NCBI GenBank assembly: GCA_013399115.1
Contig: VXAA01000606.1
Span: forward strand, 647,592 to 711,591
DNA length: 64,000 nucleotides
Source of the DNA: Anseranas semipalmata
Lineage: Eukaryota > Chordata > Aves > Anseriformes > Anseranatidae
Reading direction: 5' to 3'
The notes beneath the pieces are model-generated. The model was given only the letters and a program-made list of their open reading frames with translations, ran no database searches and was not told the DNA's origin. A program made the translations under genes and the position numbers. Every line of letters begins with the position of its first letter. Within the stretch, counting starts at the first letter, position 1. Of this stretch, positions 48,590 through 61,766 are shown in pieces.

Positions 48590-48685
48590 TTTCTCTGGAT
48601 TTAACATCTCTTATGGGATTGTCTGCAGTAACAGGGCATAAGGCTCAGTGACCTAGATGATCTGGCCTTGTCTTATATTACTCTC
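48590..48685 (+). mobile_element. Probable CR1 3' end remnant
   Basis: The segment ends with gacctagatgatctggcctt followed by gtctta (48650-48675). This resembles the CR1 terminus 'gactagatgatc...tctggccttaaaatc', preceded by a degraded gggcataaggctcag. Only about 100 bp is recognisable, so the call is tentative. Confidence 0.45.
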
Positions 48686-48955
48686 TTCCCAATTTATTCT
48701 AAGACTGTGCCAAAAACCTGCCAAAATATAAGGGAAATATTTGTGACCCCTGCCAAACTGTGAAGCCTCTGGCTCTGAGATACCTCAGATGTTTTGATTA
48801 GACTGAAGGAGTTGAGCCTGAAAACAGGGGAGTGTGGAAGGAAAGGAAGACTATTTCCTACCTGCTGCTGCAAAGCTGGGACTTGTGCCTGAGCGCTTCT
48901 CCTGCTCCTTCCATACAGGCATCCTGATTTTCTCATGAGAATATTCAACCTGCTT

Positions 48956-49029
48956 TAAAAATAAAAATAAATAAATAAAATAAAATAAAATAAAATAAAA
49001 TAAAATGAAAATTAAAAAAAAAAAAAAAA
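48956..49029 (+). repeat. (AAAAT)n / A-rich microsatellite
   Basis: Irregular AAAT/AAAAAT units pass into about six perfect AAAAT units (48978-49007) and end in A16. Confidence 0.95.
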
Positions 49030-51379
49030 GGAAAGCTGTGATGGGGGCGATGAGATGAGAGCCTCCTCCCACAAATGGGCCCTATTCAGCCCTTCCAGAA
49101 GGTGGCCAGCCACTCCAGCCACCCAGATGCACCACTGCTGCAGCCCCAGCAGGATGAACAGAGGACCTTGTGGCAAGCAAGGCGCAAAGCCGGTGGGAAG
49201 ATTGACTGATCTTGTTTCAGATCAGATGGATGGCTCTAAATGACCTGTAAAGACATTCTCAGAGCCCTGAGCCACAGCATTAAGAGCCAAGACACCACTA
49301 GCACTTCTGAAGTAGTTATTAGTGACTGAAGTAGCACTTGTCAACTGCGACTTCAGTTTCAAGTAATAGTTTAACAGCATCAACTTGAAGAAAGGTTATA
49401 TCTCTGTGTGTCTGGTGTGCTGCTGACACTTAAAGGAAATAATTGGTAGACTTGGAGCAGGGGCAGACACCAGTGGTAGAACAGGAGAGGAGGTTGGATA
49501 CTCGAAGTGAAACTTCAACAATTCTGTGTGAAACAAGAGCCAGGAATCCATCCTAAGCCCTGGTATAAAACGCATGAGGAAGCTGTAACCCAACCCACAG
49601 AAAATGCTCTGCTCCCCCAGCCACAAGCTGTGCTGCTGTGCCATTTAAAGGCTCATCTACAGTTGCAGGCTGCAGCCCTGTCCCACCGAGAAGACAAAAA
49701 CATGTTGCCCCTTGCAGTTCTTGGCTGGCTTTTTGGAAAGCACATGTAATGAAATCTCCAGCTGATTTTTGGCTTTGGGACAGCAAAGCCCAAGAGAAAG
49801 TATGTGTGCATGTATGCTGTAGAAGAGAAGACAGGAAATCATCTGGAATGAAGTGCCCAGTCTCATTTTACCTGTAGCTTGGCTGTGTGACTCTAAAATA
49901 GAGGAATTAGCATGCAAATCCAGCAGTCCCTGGGCTGTCATCACCTTCCAATTAGCTGCATTTGATTTCGGTGGGCACTGATGGATTGTGTCAGCAGGTG
50001 AGGCAGGATGTCTGAAAGGTGTTCTGGCTGCCACAGGCAGGAGAGGGCTGTGTGTGTGCCTGTTTCTCCCCGGTGCTGGTTGCTGGAATGATGCTGGCCT
50101 GCCAAAATAAAAGCACCGCTGCTGCTCACTGACCAGAGGAACTGATTCTGATCCTAGCGATCCTGTGTTTCTGCAGACATTGGTGTGACAAAGTCAGAGC
50201 AGAGCAACTGAAGCCAGGTGGGCTGGCCCATCAGTTTGCAAGGGCAAAGTCTGCGTGTTTCAAATACACAGTTTGAAGCAGTTATTGCTGGTTACCGTCC
50301 CATTCTGTTCCCTTACTGCCATTTCAACCACTTTTTTAATGTATGTTATTTATCAACTGTATCGCGTGTGACACCCCACAGTCCTCTTTAGAGAGGTTAG
50401 AAAGCCACTGTGCTTGGTGCTGCTGAAATAGAAAATTTTGTTCTTGTCCCAGGGAATGCACAAGCAAAACCAAAGGATGGGGAGCTCATAGAAGAGCAGA
50501 AGAAAACAGTGTGGTAACCTGCACCAGCAAATACAGCTGCAGCCAGGGAAAAGGACCTTTGCAAACATACTTCTTGCTCTGAAAAGGAGATAGCGTGTAT
50601 GTTCTAGCCAGCCACCCTGGGAGGGTAAAAGGGGCTCTGGGTCCTTGGCTGTCCCTAAAACCTGTTCCTGAGCATGGCCAGCAGTGTTTCAGCAGACCTG
50701 TAGTTGTAGGGTGTGTGTGAGTCAGAAGAGTGCCTCTGAAGTGAAGGGTAGCTTGTGTTTAATGAAACAGAAGAACTGCCATGAGAAAAGGGCTGCAGGG
50801 GAATGAAGCCAAGACAGCCCTGACTTGGTCACACTAATAAGTTAGGGAAATTACATTTACAGAGCAATTTTAAAACACAGGCGTGTGATCCAATTTGTCC
50901 AGAAAAGGGGATGTTTCCACAGATAACAAGCAAGCAATTCCAATCCTCTGTAAGAGTTTTAGTTGTGTAGAGGGGCAGAAAATTCAGCATTTTTTCTGTT
51001 TGTTATAAATAAAACTCAGAAAGATGTGGACACATTCTGCATGTAATAAATTAGAGAAATATGAACAAGTTGAAGAAATTGTTTACATTAGAATTCTTAG
51101 TAACAGTAAGTGTGGGCCGCAGGTCATGATAGAAATAAGATGAGACAAGCAGGATTTTGTAGAAAGAAAATTAGAAATTCATGGTCAGCTTAAGATGATG
51201 GCTCACCATGCATGAGTAAATGTCAAAGGCACTGCCTGAAATTTTACTTTTGGACAAAAGAAAACAAGTTTGGAGTAGACTTGTGAGTCATTGTCATAGC
51301 AATGATGATTGAGTTTGTATATGCGGACAAGGTTGCCTAGAGAAAAGTATGGGAGCAGAAGAGAAAGAGATTAAGGATT

Positions 51380-52110
51380 AGTATCTGCAAAGCCAACACA
51401 AAATTGGAGGGTGGGGATGATGATGGGGAGCCTTCAGTCAGCAAGAGCAGCATGAATACAGAACTGAGTCACAGATGTCCAGAAGAACAGAATTCAAAAC
51501 TAAGCAATGATGTCAAAAGAGGCTCATGGTTCAAGAGGCTGGCATTCTGCTATCAGGTTTTGCCCAAGAAGAAACATGGAAAGATTTTGTTGAGAGCTAT
51601 TTCAGTGGGATGTAAGGTTGGGTACACAGGACAGAGGAGGTGGAGAAAGGACACTGAGCAAGCCTAGAGAGGCAAGGGAACAGAGCCTCCAGAGAGGCAA
51701 ACACAGACAAGGAGAAATGCTTGCAAATGGAAGGAATGAAGCATTGTATCGTGAGAGCTGGAGAAGAGAGAATCGTGAAAGGTTTGGGAGTATGAGGAAG
51801 GAAATGAGAAGGGAAACTAAAGTTGAAGAGATGAAATTAGACTTCTGGGTTAAAAGGGTAGAAAAAGAAGAAAAATATTTGCGACTGTGAGGGCAAAAGG
51901 AGGAAGAAGGGAAAAAACTTGATTCAATTTTCTCTTCAGAGAAATCAGCAAGAGCCTGTACGATACTATAAACAAAGACAAAAAAGGGAAAGCTGAGGAA
52001 GAAGTCAAATATATGTTGTTGGAAGAAGATGTGAGAGACTGAGGCCAGGGTTGGAGGAGGAGAAGAGAGAGGGCATTACCAGGACAGAGGAGACAAATGG
52101 CTCTGATATG
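51380..52110 (+). other. Purine-skewed noncoding block
   Basis: Over about 700 bp the plus strand is strongly G+A rich, roughly three quarters purine by eye in 51,620-51,900, without a simple repeat unit. Frames of about 90 codons on the plus strand and 135 on the minus strand are open because of this skew. They read as charged (R/E/K) or hydrophobic low-complexity peptides and are not taken as genes. Confidence 0.55.
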
Positions 52111-53025
52111 GAGGAGAAAGTGAACTTGGAATGGACCAGATAACTGTACCAACGGAGGGCCAGGATGGGATAACCCTGTGGAGGATCCATCCTGACCTGC
52201 AAAAAGAGCATTGAATTTATCTAAAAGCAAGGAACAGTGAGAAAAGAATTCAAGCAACCGTTAATAACAACATACTATTTGCCTATAGCAATAACAATGA
52301 TGGTACTTTGAGCTATACATCATCTGTTTTTGATTACTTTAAAACAGAGCATGATGAAGAAGCTTAGAAGAGCACTGCCACCTTTAGCACCTGCCCCAAA
52401 TCAGGCCTGCAAATCCTCCCTGTGTCTCACTCAGATTGAGAGCTTCTGTCCTTGAAATGTTAAACTCATTATCTGGTAGGTGTGGACAGTCTTGTGTCTC
52501 ACAGCACTAGGAAGAAATTTGACATGAGTATGTCACAGGAGGGGAAAAAAAAAAACAACTCCTGAGAAATGTTGAGAGCGCATGTATTTTTGGCAGAGGA
52601 TACTAGCCAGACTTGTCAGCTGATAGCATCCATAGAGCTGGAAGACTGGAAATGAACTGTATTACAACAAACAGAGATTTCACCACTGAAAGCAGTGCAC
52701 TGACATTTATATTAGCTCCATTTGACACAACCTGACGGGCTGGGCTGGGCTGGAGTGAAGCCCGTGCAACATCCACCCACTTCCTCCTGCCCCAGCCCGC
52801 CTCTGCCTCCGCCTTGCACCCTTCTCACCATCCTAGGAAAGAAGGAGATCATACCCACCCTGATGCTCGGTGCTGCAGGAAGGGCAATTCCTCAGCCAAA
52901 TGCACAGGTAATGATAGAGGCGACACTTTTATGCTGCCCTGATTGAGGGAAAGCCAGGCAAGCTCCATATAGAGAAGAAACTTGGTGGGGTCAGGAGAGG
53001 TTCCCCTCCTCTAGGTTATTCTGTG

Positions 53026-53103
53026 CTTTGACACTGAACCAGAGTGACCTCAGTGGAGTTACCCTGATTTACCTGGAGGTAGTAGGGAGCAGAATCCAAT
53101 CCA
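53026..53103 (+). repeat. Sauropsid palindromic interspersed repeat copy
   Basis: cctcagtggagttaccctga (53048-53067) and ttacctgg correspond to the family's 'actccattgacttcaatggagttac...gatttaca' segment. The end gcagaatccaatcc is a weak match to the terminus. Confidence 0.55.
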
Positions 53104-55149
53104 ATAAATTGCATCAATTTAATGGGGATCATATATGAGAGAAAGGGAAGTCTGGACCCTAGGTCCCCGGGGCTACTTTGGGGGCTGACTGTCAAGGTGT
53201 GTTTTTTATTGTGTGTACCGCTTGTCTGATGATAGGAACTAAATTGAGAAGAGGCTCATTTCTCACAGGCCACTGAGCAACCAGAATGTGCTAACTGTCA
53301 TACGCAGGAAGCACTCAGGTGTCGGGATTGTCAAGAGAGAAAGTGCAGCGCTTTTTATTAACTGCAAGAGCAATCAGCTCTGTCTGGGTCTGCTCAGTCT
53401 TGTGGAAACACATAGTTCACACTGGGCAATGCTCAGAGGCTTAACACAGGTATCAACACTCTGCCTCCGGTAATAACTTCACATTAGAGCTGTTGCATTA
53501 CGGACTGTTGCATAGTCACAATTATACTTGTGGTACCTGGTAGCCTGATCTCTGACTTGAAGGCATTTGCTAAGTCTGAACAGGTCTAATATTGCAAAAT
53601 TCAGTAGCACATTTAAACAGCATTTTGTCTTGCCCTCGGAGGTTTTGCACAGTTGATGCAAAGGCTGCCTAGACCCTTTTTGCCTGGCGTCGTGCCCTGC
53701 TTAGAGGCTGGGTGTGCTGGTTCAGGCTCAGGTCTCAGCAAATGTGGCCAGAGGGATATCATAGCCAGGCAGCATGGTGCATGGCAGAGGGACCCTAAAA
53801 AGAAAGGGGGTGAGGAAGATGAATTCAAGGCAGTGGTAGTCTCTTCCTCAAGTCAAGACAGCTCTACTAAGTCCTTCTCTAAAAGCTGTAAAAATACCCC
53901 CAAATTCTGGGAGGGGTTAAACCTGATTTTGAATTGAATTTGATTAACTTGATTTGAATTAAATTTGGTTTAAATTCAACCACAATAATAGTAATAAAAA
54001 AAAAAAATAACACTCCTGAAAACTGGTTCCAGGAGCAATGATACCTTTTGCTGGCAATATAAAGGTTGAATGTATCCAGGTTTCATTTGCACTCCTGACA
54101 CTGTGTCACCACTGGGCAGTGCAAGAGGAGCTCAGGGGCTTTCTCTTCTCAGCAAGGAGATATCCAAACCCCACGACCAAAAGCCATCACCACAAGTGGT
54201 TCCCTGCAGCATGCATAGGGAAGAGGCCAAATACCCCAGAATTGCTAAATCACTTCCTCACCACCCAGAGGTTATCGGAAATGGTATCAGAGGCTCTAAC
54301 TCTGCCAAGGAGTCAGTACCTAGGCGAGAGCTGCTGCATCTCAAGGAGCACTAGAACTGGGGGAGTTTCTAACCTGTTGTCTCAGCTGGGAGTTTTGTGC
54401 CTGAAATGAACAATCTATTACTTTTCCTTAGCATAAAATCAGTACACAATTAAATGTATATATGAGAGTAAGGTTCCAATCTGTTTACTTCACTGCTTTA
54501 CCCAGAGAAAGCCCTGAGAATAGCATTAAAGCAAAAGGCCAAGCTGGGCCAACAGAAATGTTCACGGCTGGCTGCAGCACAGCTCTTAGTTGCAAGCACA
54601 GAAAATAACCCTCTACATCAGAAAGAGAAAAATGAAATGTCTGAGGCACACCGGCCACTGCGGTGGCTGAGTCTCTCCCTTTTCACATGGTCAGAGATGC
54701 TGAACTCCCCTCTCTGATTGCTCTGGAGTGAAGCACTGCCTTGTGGTGCCATATGAAAAGCAGACCTGCAGAGCCCTGTGTGCTATTCCCCGGCCAGGCA
54801 GCACGTATTGAGGACAACTGAAGTGACACATCCTGTCTTCAGAGAAGGGTCGGTCAGCTGTACAGCGGTTTGTGCCCTTAGCAGGTGCTTCAATGTCAAA
54901 GGTATTAAAGCTGGTTATTTTCAGCTCTGTGCCGAGTGCCGAACAGGCTTGTTCCTCCCCTACCCCCATTCTAATTAAGTTTATAGGCAGCGACTATCAG
55001 CTGGCCTAAGAGTTGAGCTGTCAAGTTAAGAGAGAAGAGCCAGCAGCGCAAAACCCTCCAGCTGGAAAGACAGAGTTTCTGATGGTGGCTGTACTTTCTG
55101 GAAATTATCTCTCCAGTCTCATCTCTCATATGTTTCCCGATATATCTCA

Positions 55150-55205
55150 TCTTTCTCTCTGTCTCTCACATACCCAGGTGCACACACACACACAGGCACA
55201 TGTGT
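55150..55205 (+). repeat. CT-rich then (CA)n tract
   Basis: A tctctctgtctctcac stretch passes after a few bases into about seven CA repeats and an acaggcacatgtgtg end. Confidence 0.8.
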
Positions 55206-55502
55206 GTTATGTGCTATAGTGCCTTGCTTTGGTGGATTGCCTCTGTCTACACAGAAATATATATAGTATAGCTAAGGGCTCTATCCTTCTGTCAGCTACA
55301 TCAGTGTAACGCAGACTTCACCAGCAGTGAATATGCCTCAGATGATTTGACTCTAGACACAGTCTGTTCTGATTTTCAGCTGGAGCTGGCAAGAACATCT
55401 CTGGAAATCAGGCTTTCTCTGCCCACAGCTATGTGTTCCTTGGTACACAGAAGTTTAACAGTACTTATTGGGTTAATTGTGGTAGAATCTGTACAATTAG
55501 TA

Positions 55503-55645
55503 AATCTTCACAACAACCCCTAAAATGAGGTACTTGTACCTTTAGAAGGGGTAGCTGAGATACAAGAATAATAAGTAAGTTGCCTAAGATCTTGAAAAGA
55601 ATCATTAGCAGAGCTAGATTTCAGTCTCAAGAATGTCTGACTGCT
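55503..55645 (-). mobile_element. MIR-like SINE fossil
   Basis: On the plus strand the order matches a reverse-complemented MIR core: cacaacaacccctaaaatga (55509-55528), a decayed gtacttgtacc, a region like 'ctgagatacaagaa', then agtaagttgcctaagatc (55574-55591), agagctagatttcag (55609-55623) and gtctgactgct. The same order occurs in the MIR consensus (tRNA-derived SINE with a conserved core). It is old, diverged and non-functional. A repeat-library search would confirm it. Confidence 0.7.
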
Positions 55646-57519
55646 GTCTTCCCTAGAGAATACTGTGGAGCAGAGTCCCCAGCAGGAGTTCATGGCTGCC
55701 AGGTGTATTGTCTTCCTTCCACTACACACCTCTTGGCAGAGACACAAACTCTTTGAATTAGACCCTCCTCTAGTCAAAAAAGACAAGTTACTGCATCCTC
55801 TTTCATTAGATCCTGATAAAATATGGGGACTTTTGAGATTAAAAGTTGGAGCCTTAGAAAATGTAAAAATCCTTCTAAAAACCCTTCAACCTCAAGGCAA
55901 CAATAAACAGAGACAAAGAAATAATTCTCAGTGTAGCGCCTTACCACTGGACCTGGCTACATTACGCTGTATCCCATACTACTCAGAAACCAGCAATGAC
56001 AAAAACTAGCTGGAAAAAGCATCATCATCATTATCATCACAATCCAGCTGAAACTGGGGCACCTAACATGTCTACATTAGTATTTGCCACAGAAATTGGC
56101 TGGTAACTTTGCTCTTGGGAGGGAGAAACAAGGACTGCACTGGAAGTCTCACAGACTATGCGAAACACTGGCTTTCAGCCCTAGAGGGTTTTGCAGCTCT
56201 CAGATGATGTTGCTATGACTGCATGGTGCAAAGCTGTCCTAGAGTTTGAACCTCATCCACCACCAGAAGTCTTGTTGCAATAGTGCTACAGGCAGGTCCC
56301 TGATGAACTGTAAAAGCTCGGTCACAGCCCCAAGACTGATTCCCCTAGCAAGGCACAAAACTAAGAGGTCTTCACATGGTTTGCAGTGAACATCTCCCAC
56401 AGCTTTCAGCTTTACATTAGGGGGTTCCTCCAGGTCTCAGTCCCAAATGACCTCTATGGGACTGTCTGACTCTATAGTGACTCCAGAGACACTTGCACCT
56501 GAAGGGATGGGGCGGCACCAGGATCTATAGGATATTCCCTTTCCCCTGTTGAATTGTCCTTCAGGAATTCACCTGGCCTACCGCTGCCTTAGCCTGGGAG
56601 ATATGATAAGATCACAGCCAGCAGCAAAGTGGCAGCAATGCCATACAAATATATTTTCTACAGCCCTTCTGAGGATCGTGTTAGCAAAACAGCTTCAGGC
56701 TATGGTGTGTTTTTGCCTGCTAACCCTGTGGAGAGCATTGGCTGGTCTCTGGGTGGCAAAGCAAGAGTGCTCATCTGGGTCATTTCCCCCTGACCAGATC
56801 GAAGGAGGAGGACAATTACAATAAAGCTATCCCTTCCAGATGCTGCTCACGAAATCATTAGAAAAGGGGGCTTGGTGGAGGTTTGCAGTGTGCTGCTGTA
56901 CACATTCCAGTTGGCTTTGAAGCAAGTTAAACAAACTGGAGGATGATGTGCTTCTGATTTCTACATCTCCTGGATGAGGCATTGAATTGCAAAGCCCAAA
57001 ACTGATCCCCAGAGTTTTCATAAGAAAAAAATCCTTCAACTATCCCACTACCACTGTGATTCTGAAGAGTTTCCCAAAACCATGAAAAATCAGATAACGC
57101 TGAGGGGAAGGACATACAGGAACTGAGTGATAAAAAGTTTCTTAGGCAGATGGTAGAACAGGGAACCTGCAAAAGGTGCTGAGTGCACATAGAGGATGTG
57201 GGGCTGAGGGAATATAAGGTCCTTTGGAACTTAGGAAAAAAAAAGAGACTGCATGATGGTTGGCATAGTGAGAAAATCTTCCTTTAAACCTTGATGGCAG
57301 GTGAGACAGAGAAACAAGTTCACGTGATGCATTGGTAACCTCTTTAAGTAAAATTGAAAGACTGAGGATCAGGGTGCAGTTTAGGTCTCCTTATGAATGG
57401 CTAAGATTTAAGATGCTCTGAGATATAATCTGGACAATTTATCATTGCTTTCCCCCCCACAGAGCGGATAATTAATGCTGTAAAATGGAGTAGGCTCGGT
57501 GCACCCCTTTCTGATGTCA

Positions 57520-57960
57520 GGGGCCCATTTTAAGGTCAATGATTGAAATGCTGTGATGGTGTCAGCTGAGCTTTTGTGTCCGTTGCTAGGATTTTACTCA
57601 CCAAGGACTCTTAAGGTGATGTATGTTCATTAGTTTACAAGAAGATATAATTACCCACCCAAACTGCACCATGTTTCATTTGCTACTAACCTTCTGATTC
57701 ACCTAGGTAGGTGGCAATGAGTGCATTTGCTAACTGGTGATTACCAAATTAGTTGCATGATAAACCTTTTTCAACATACCTTTTAGGAAAAAAGCTAAAA
57801 AGAATAATGAGTTGATTTTTTCTTTCAACATGCTATAATTTTTATTCATTTAACTTGAGCCAATTTATTAGGAGAGAGGGGGAGAGAGCTTGTATTCCTT
57901 TGCACTCGTATTGCAAAAGAGACAAACAACAGAAAAATTTCTGAATGTAGTTATGTTTTA
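57520..57960. promoter_or_regulatory. Candidate conserved noncoding element
   Basis: Unique, repeat-free AT-rich sequence with closely packed TAAT/ATTA cores (for example aattaccca near 57650, accaaattagttgcat near 57745) and no open frame of note. Suggested only from texture. Confidence 0.18.
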
Positions 57961-58469
57961 AAATCCACATTAATTATAAATACACTTATTCTTTATAAAG
58001 GCAGGTGCTTCAGCCTGGTTAAGGGAGGGAATAGGGGGGTCATGTATAAATTGTCTCCCAAGGACCCCACTGAAATTTCCATAGCATTCACCATATGACA
58101 CTGATGTGTGAAAATTGACATGAAGATTTGAAAATTGGGACTGAGGGAGACCAAGCATAAAATAACTTCAATTTTGTGCTCTCTCTGTCTCTCGGAGGAA
58201 TAGTGCAGTGGACTGACCAACACAACACAAACAAGCGAAGAGGAGAGAAAAAAATATTCAGGGAGAAGGATAGGAGTTATTAAAGAGAAAACACACTCCT
58301 CACTCACAGAGAGAAAGGATGATCAATGGATTTAGTCACAGAGAAATTCAAGCAGAAAATTGCTGCTGTTTTTTATCTGAGAGGCAGAAAGTTTAACCAA
58401 ACCAGAATTCTCTCAACTCACTCCAAGGCAAACAGTGAAGAAAACCACTGTATTTTGAAACAGTAGAAA

Positions 58470-58494
58470 TGTGTGTGTTTGTGTGTGTGTGTGT
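58470..58494 (+). repeat. (GT)n microsatellite
   Basis: About twelve GT units with one TTT interruption. Confidence 0.93.
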
Positions 58495-59966
58495 AAATTT
58501 TGTGCGCAATTTTACAATTTTATGATGCTAAAATGAATTGTTAGGTAGAGCCCTCACCTCCACAAGTCTGCAATATGGAAGATTTTATAAGCTCTTTAGA
58601 ATCTGCCATGAGTTTTGAAACACTGCCAGAATTAGAAAGCCAACCTCTTCTAGCATGAATAGCTAACAGGCTGTAGATAGGGTGGAGTCACTGGACTCAG
58701 CTGTTAACAGAGAAGCACTATTCCTTCTTCAGAAAGAGGGTAAACCCATAAAATCAGTGAAAATTGACCAGGAAAAGAACAAAACAATCAAAATGAAATG
58801 TTTCAGGCCTGTCTCCTGTGGCTTAAATTGTAAGGGGTTAATCATCTCACTCTGGACAGATTGGCACCATTTTAAGACGCTGGATACGTTTTCTCAAGCC
58901 CTTTTCTTTGGGATGATTTGTGGTGCTGAGTGTGGCTTTTTAAAACCAAGTTTTGGCATTCTGGAGGCTCTTGCTGGCACTTGTCTGCATACACAAAATC
59001 AGCCCAGCCTTGGGACTGGCTGTTAGCCCTTCCAAAAACCAGAGCGCTATGCAAAAGCAGGAGGTACCAAAGCATCACTGAGCTGTCGAAATAACAACAT
59101 ACTTCATCTCATGGAATTTAACTGCTGTTTTGGAAACAGATGTCCATAACTTTCTTAGCACTGGTTAGGTGTTCAATAGTTCACATCCTGGGATTATTTG
59201 TCAAAATGCCAACCAGGTTGGAAATTCACTTTAGGGTCTCAGCAGGACCATCCAACCCTACTGCATTGTGATGCAGACAGACAGATATCCTATTTGTAAG
59301 TCCATTGCTCTAGATAGACACTCAACACTCACCATCACCACCAGTGCTGAACGTCAGTCTTGTTGCTAGTGCTGCTATTTTCTTTTGGATCACAAGTTGT
59401 TTGCTGTTCTCTGTTATCCCAAAGACATCTGCAAGACAACAGAAATATAAGTTTATACATTTCTGTTATGGAAGAAAACCTATGTGTACAGATAGAGATG
59501 AGTTATAGATACAGACAATGCTTTAGCTTTAAAACTAATTGCTCTCCAGTTACTCTAAATCCTGATATCATTCTCAGTCAAAGAGGATGCACTGCACAGT
59601 CCTGAACACTCTACTGCCTCACCAGACTATTTTTTTCTCAGGCTTACTTACTTTATTTTATTCAGCTTTGTGGCACATAAGGTTCCTTGTGCTTGATGAT
59701 ATGATGATCTACAAGACCAATGTTCATATGGTATGGATCGCATTTATTACAAAGTGAAATATATAATAATGAAAAATAGCTACATTTATCCCTTCACTCC
59801 CCAGGGTATCTCAGCACCCTTATGGATGACCGCACACATAGTCAGTACCATAGAAACAAATGGAGGGGAAATGGCAGTGCACTGTTCAAAGCTGCAGGAC
59901 TGAGTGCCTTTGGTCTAGAAGCATACTTCATAGCTTCTGTTGAAGAGTATATTACAGAGGCTACTG

Positions 59967-59979
59967 AAAAAAAAAAAAA
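59967..59979 (+). repeat. A13 homopolymer
   Basis: Thirteen consecutive A. Confidence 0.93.
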
Positions 59980-60288
59980 GTATTTATATTTTTTGAAACT
60001 GCATGCTTACATGTGGAGAAGATGGGCCTTGGAGGTACTGGGGAGCAGCCTTTCAACAGCGGCCAAAGGAGAATGCTCTGTGACTCATAGACTAACACAA
60101 GAGCTGCCTATCATTGACTCTTAGTGCTCTATTGAGCATGAAAACAACAGCATGAAAACAATATGAAAAGGCCTTGCAGGTAATTTCACAGGGTAACAAG
60201 GAATGCCAGGCTCATTCTAATTACTGGCACCAGGGACATTTAAATTAAATGCTGGGATCTTTAGGGCAGCTTCTGTGTTTCATAGAAC

Positions 60289-60307
60289 TTTTTTTTTTTT
60301 TTTTTTT
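60289..60307 (+). repeat. T19 homopolymer
   Basis: Nineteen consecutive T. Confidence 0.95.
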
Positions 60308-60558
60308 GTAAATTTAGTACTTTCTGACATGCCTGATATGGTAATAGAAATTAGATACTTTTTATGTGCCTTCATTTAGTTTGCAAGTTGCACTCAAAAT
60401 ATGGTTTTGAGCTTCTTTTTACAACTAGGAAATTTAGGACATTACATAAAAATAAACAAACAAAATTCTCCCAATGATCTCTTGATTCCAGTAGATGAGG
60501 CTTTAAGGAATGCCATGAGAAAACTACAAGAATTAACAGTAGAACAATAATAACAATA

Positions 60559-60577
60559 GTAATAATAATAATAATAA
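60559..60577 (+). repeat. (TAA)n microsatellite
   Basis: Six TAA/AAT triplets, preceded by imperfect AATAACAAT units. Confidence 0.92.
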
Positions 60578-60800
60578 ACTTTTAATATTACATGAACCAA
60601 AATAAAATACAAGGCCACAGTACCTAATGACTTCATTGTTTTCTTTTACCACCCTGTTATAATACACTGGCCATGAGCTAGCATTGACTTGAAATATAGT
60701 TTTGTAGTGTGTGTGTCAAAGAAGCTGTCTTTTATTTATATACTTAAATTTGTTTTCACTCTGCCTGAACACGACAAGGTTGATGCCGTCTCCCTTTTAA

Positions 60801-60859
60801 TGAACTGACATTGTGAAGTTACTTTTAATTCACAAACTGTGAGATCAGAATTTGGCCCA
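60801..60859 (+). repeat. Sauropsid palindromic interspersed repeat, right end
   Basis: It ends with gagatcagaatttggccc (60841-60858), nearly the full recalled terminus of the family. The inner part is degraded. Confidence 0.5.
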
Positions 60860-61766
60860 ATATTTTCATTATTAAATCACTCAAGGAATCATTGTAAGAA
60901 TTAATTTTCTGATGGAAGGATATCTTCTGTCCTCTGTTTTGTTTTGATATTTGTGTTTCAAATACTCTTTAAAGTACTTGAATTTCTCACCTTTAGATCC
61001 TTCTTGGTTTGTGTATGATCTTTATAGTCTTTTTCCTCTAAGAGGCCCACTCATTCTAATAAAAAGGTGATTTTTAAAAGACTTTCTGTCTTTATTTATA
61101 TATAATCATAGTACAGATTGCATCAAATGCTTTAGAACATATATATAAAACACTCCTGGCTGGTTTCATGCAGCTGGGAGATAGTCATCTCCCTGTGAAG
61201 TTTGAGATGAAATATTCAAATGTAAAAGAAAAAAAAAGGATATCACCTACCTCAAAAAGGTCTTCAGAAACCTGCTGAGGAGAGTTTGAGGAGGAAGGAT
61301 AGGAATGATATACCACCATTTTTGAGAAAGGATGGAAGAATCACCTCGATTACTACTATGGAGAAATGTTTTCAAGGTTATTTTCAACTCCAGAGCAATA
61401 GTAACAAATAATTTGCAAGCTATCCTGAAGATTTTAGCTAGAAAAGAAAGATTCTCAGAAGCAAAAAAAGAGAGATATAGGCCATTGGCTGCTGTATAAT
61501 TGGCACTCAGCCCCAGCCACAGAGGTTGGAACTACATCCAAGCTTTCTCCAAGTCTGACACAGGGCATATATTGAAGTTGGAGGCAGTTTAGTGAAAGCT
61601 CATTTGGACTATATAGTTCTGTCAAAATGAAAGCACTTTGCGAACATCTTCAGAAGTAAAGATGGAAATATAAAGTTCCCACGATTCTGAAATGTCCACT
61701 TTAAACAGTTAGGAAATGCGGTACTTGATGTTTGTGTTTTGCAATAGTTTTTATTTTTCTGCAGAC

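Larger units (their letters stand above)
47544..51379. other. Noncoding stretch with CR1 trace and simple repeats
   Basis: No supported coding region. It contains an (ATTT)n at 47630-47664, a weak CR1 3' end at 48.6 kb and an (AAAAT)n plus poly-A tract at 48956-49029. A moderately GC-richer part (49.05-50.6 kb) has overlapping frames on both strands but none with a recognisable pattern. Confidence 0.66.
52111..55502. other. Noncoding stretch, no gene seen
   Basis: No supported coding region. It holds one palindromic repeat copy at 53.03 kb, A12 near 53,996, and a CT/CA-rich stretch at 55150-55202. A small GC-richer patch at 52.73-52.86 kb has no exon signature. Confidence 0.66.

Noticed and set aside
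48956..49029. Possible retroposon tail
   Set aside because: The AAAAT array fits a microsatellite, CR1 elements do not end in poly-A, and the CR1-like end upstream finishes about 270 bp before it.
49657..50034. 125-codon minus-strand frame
   Set aside because: Overlaps several similar-length frames on both strands with no motif and no splice context.
51850..52257. 135-codon minus-strand frame (and 90-codon plus-strand frames)
   Set aside because: Open because of strong purine/pyrimidine strand skew; translations are low-complexity.
55665..56009. 114-codon plus-strand frame beside the MIR fossil
   Set aside because: No family recognised, and it partly follows old repeat sequence. Kept only as a note under the MIR finding.
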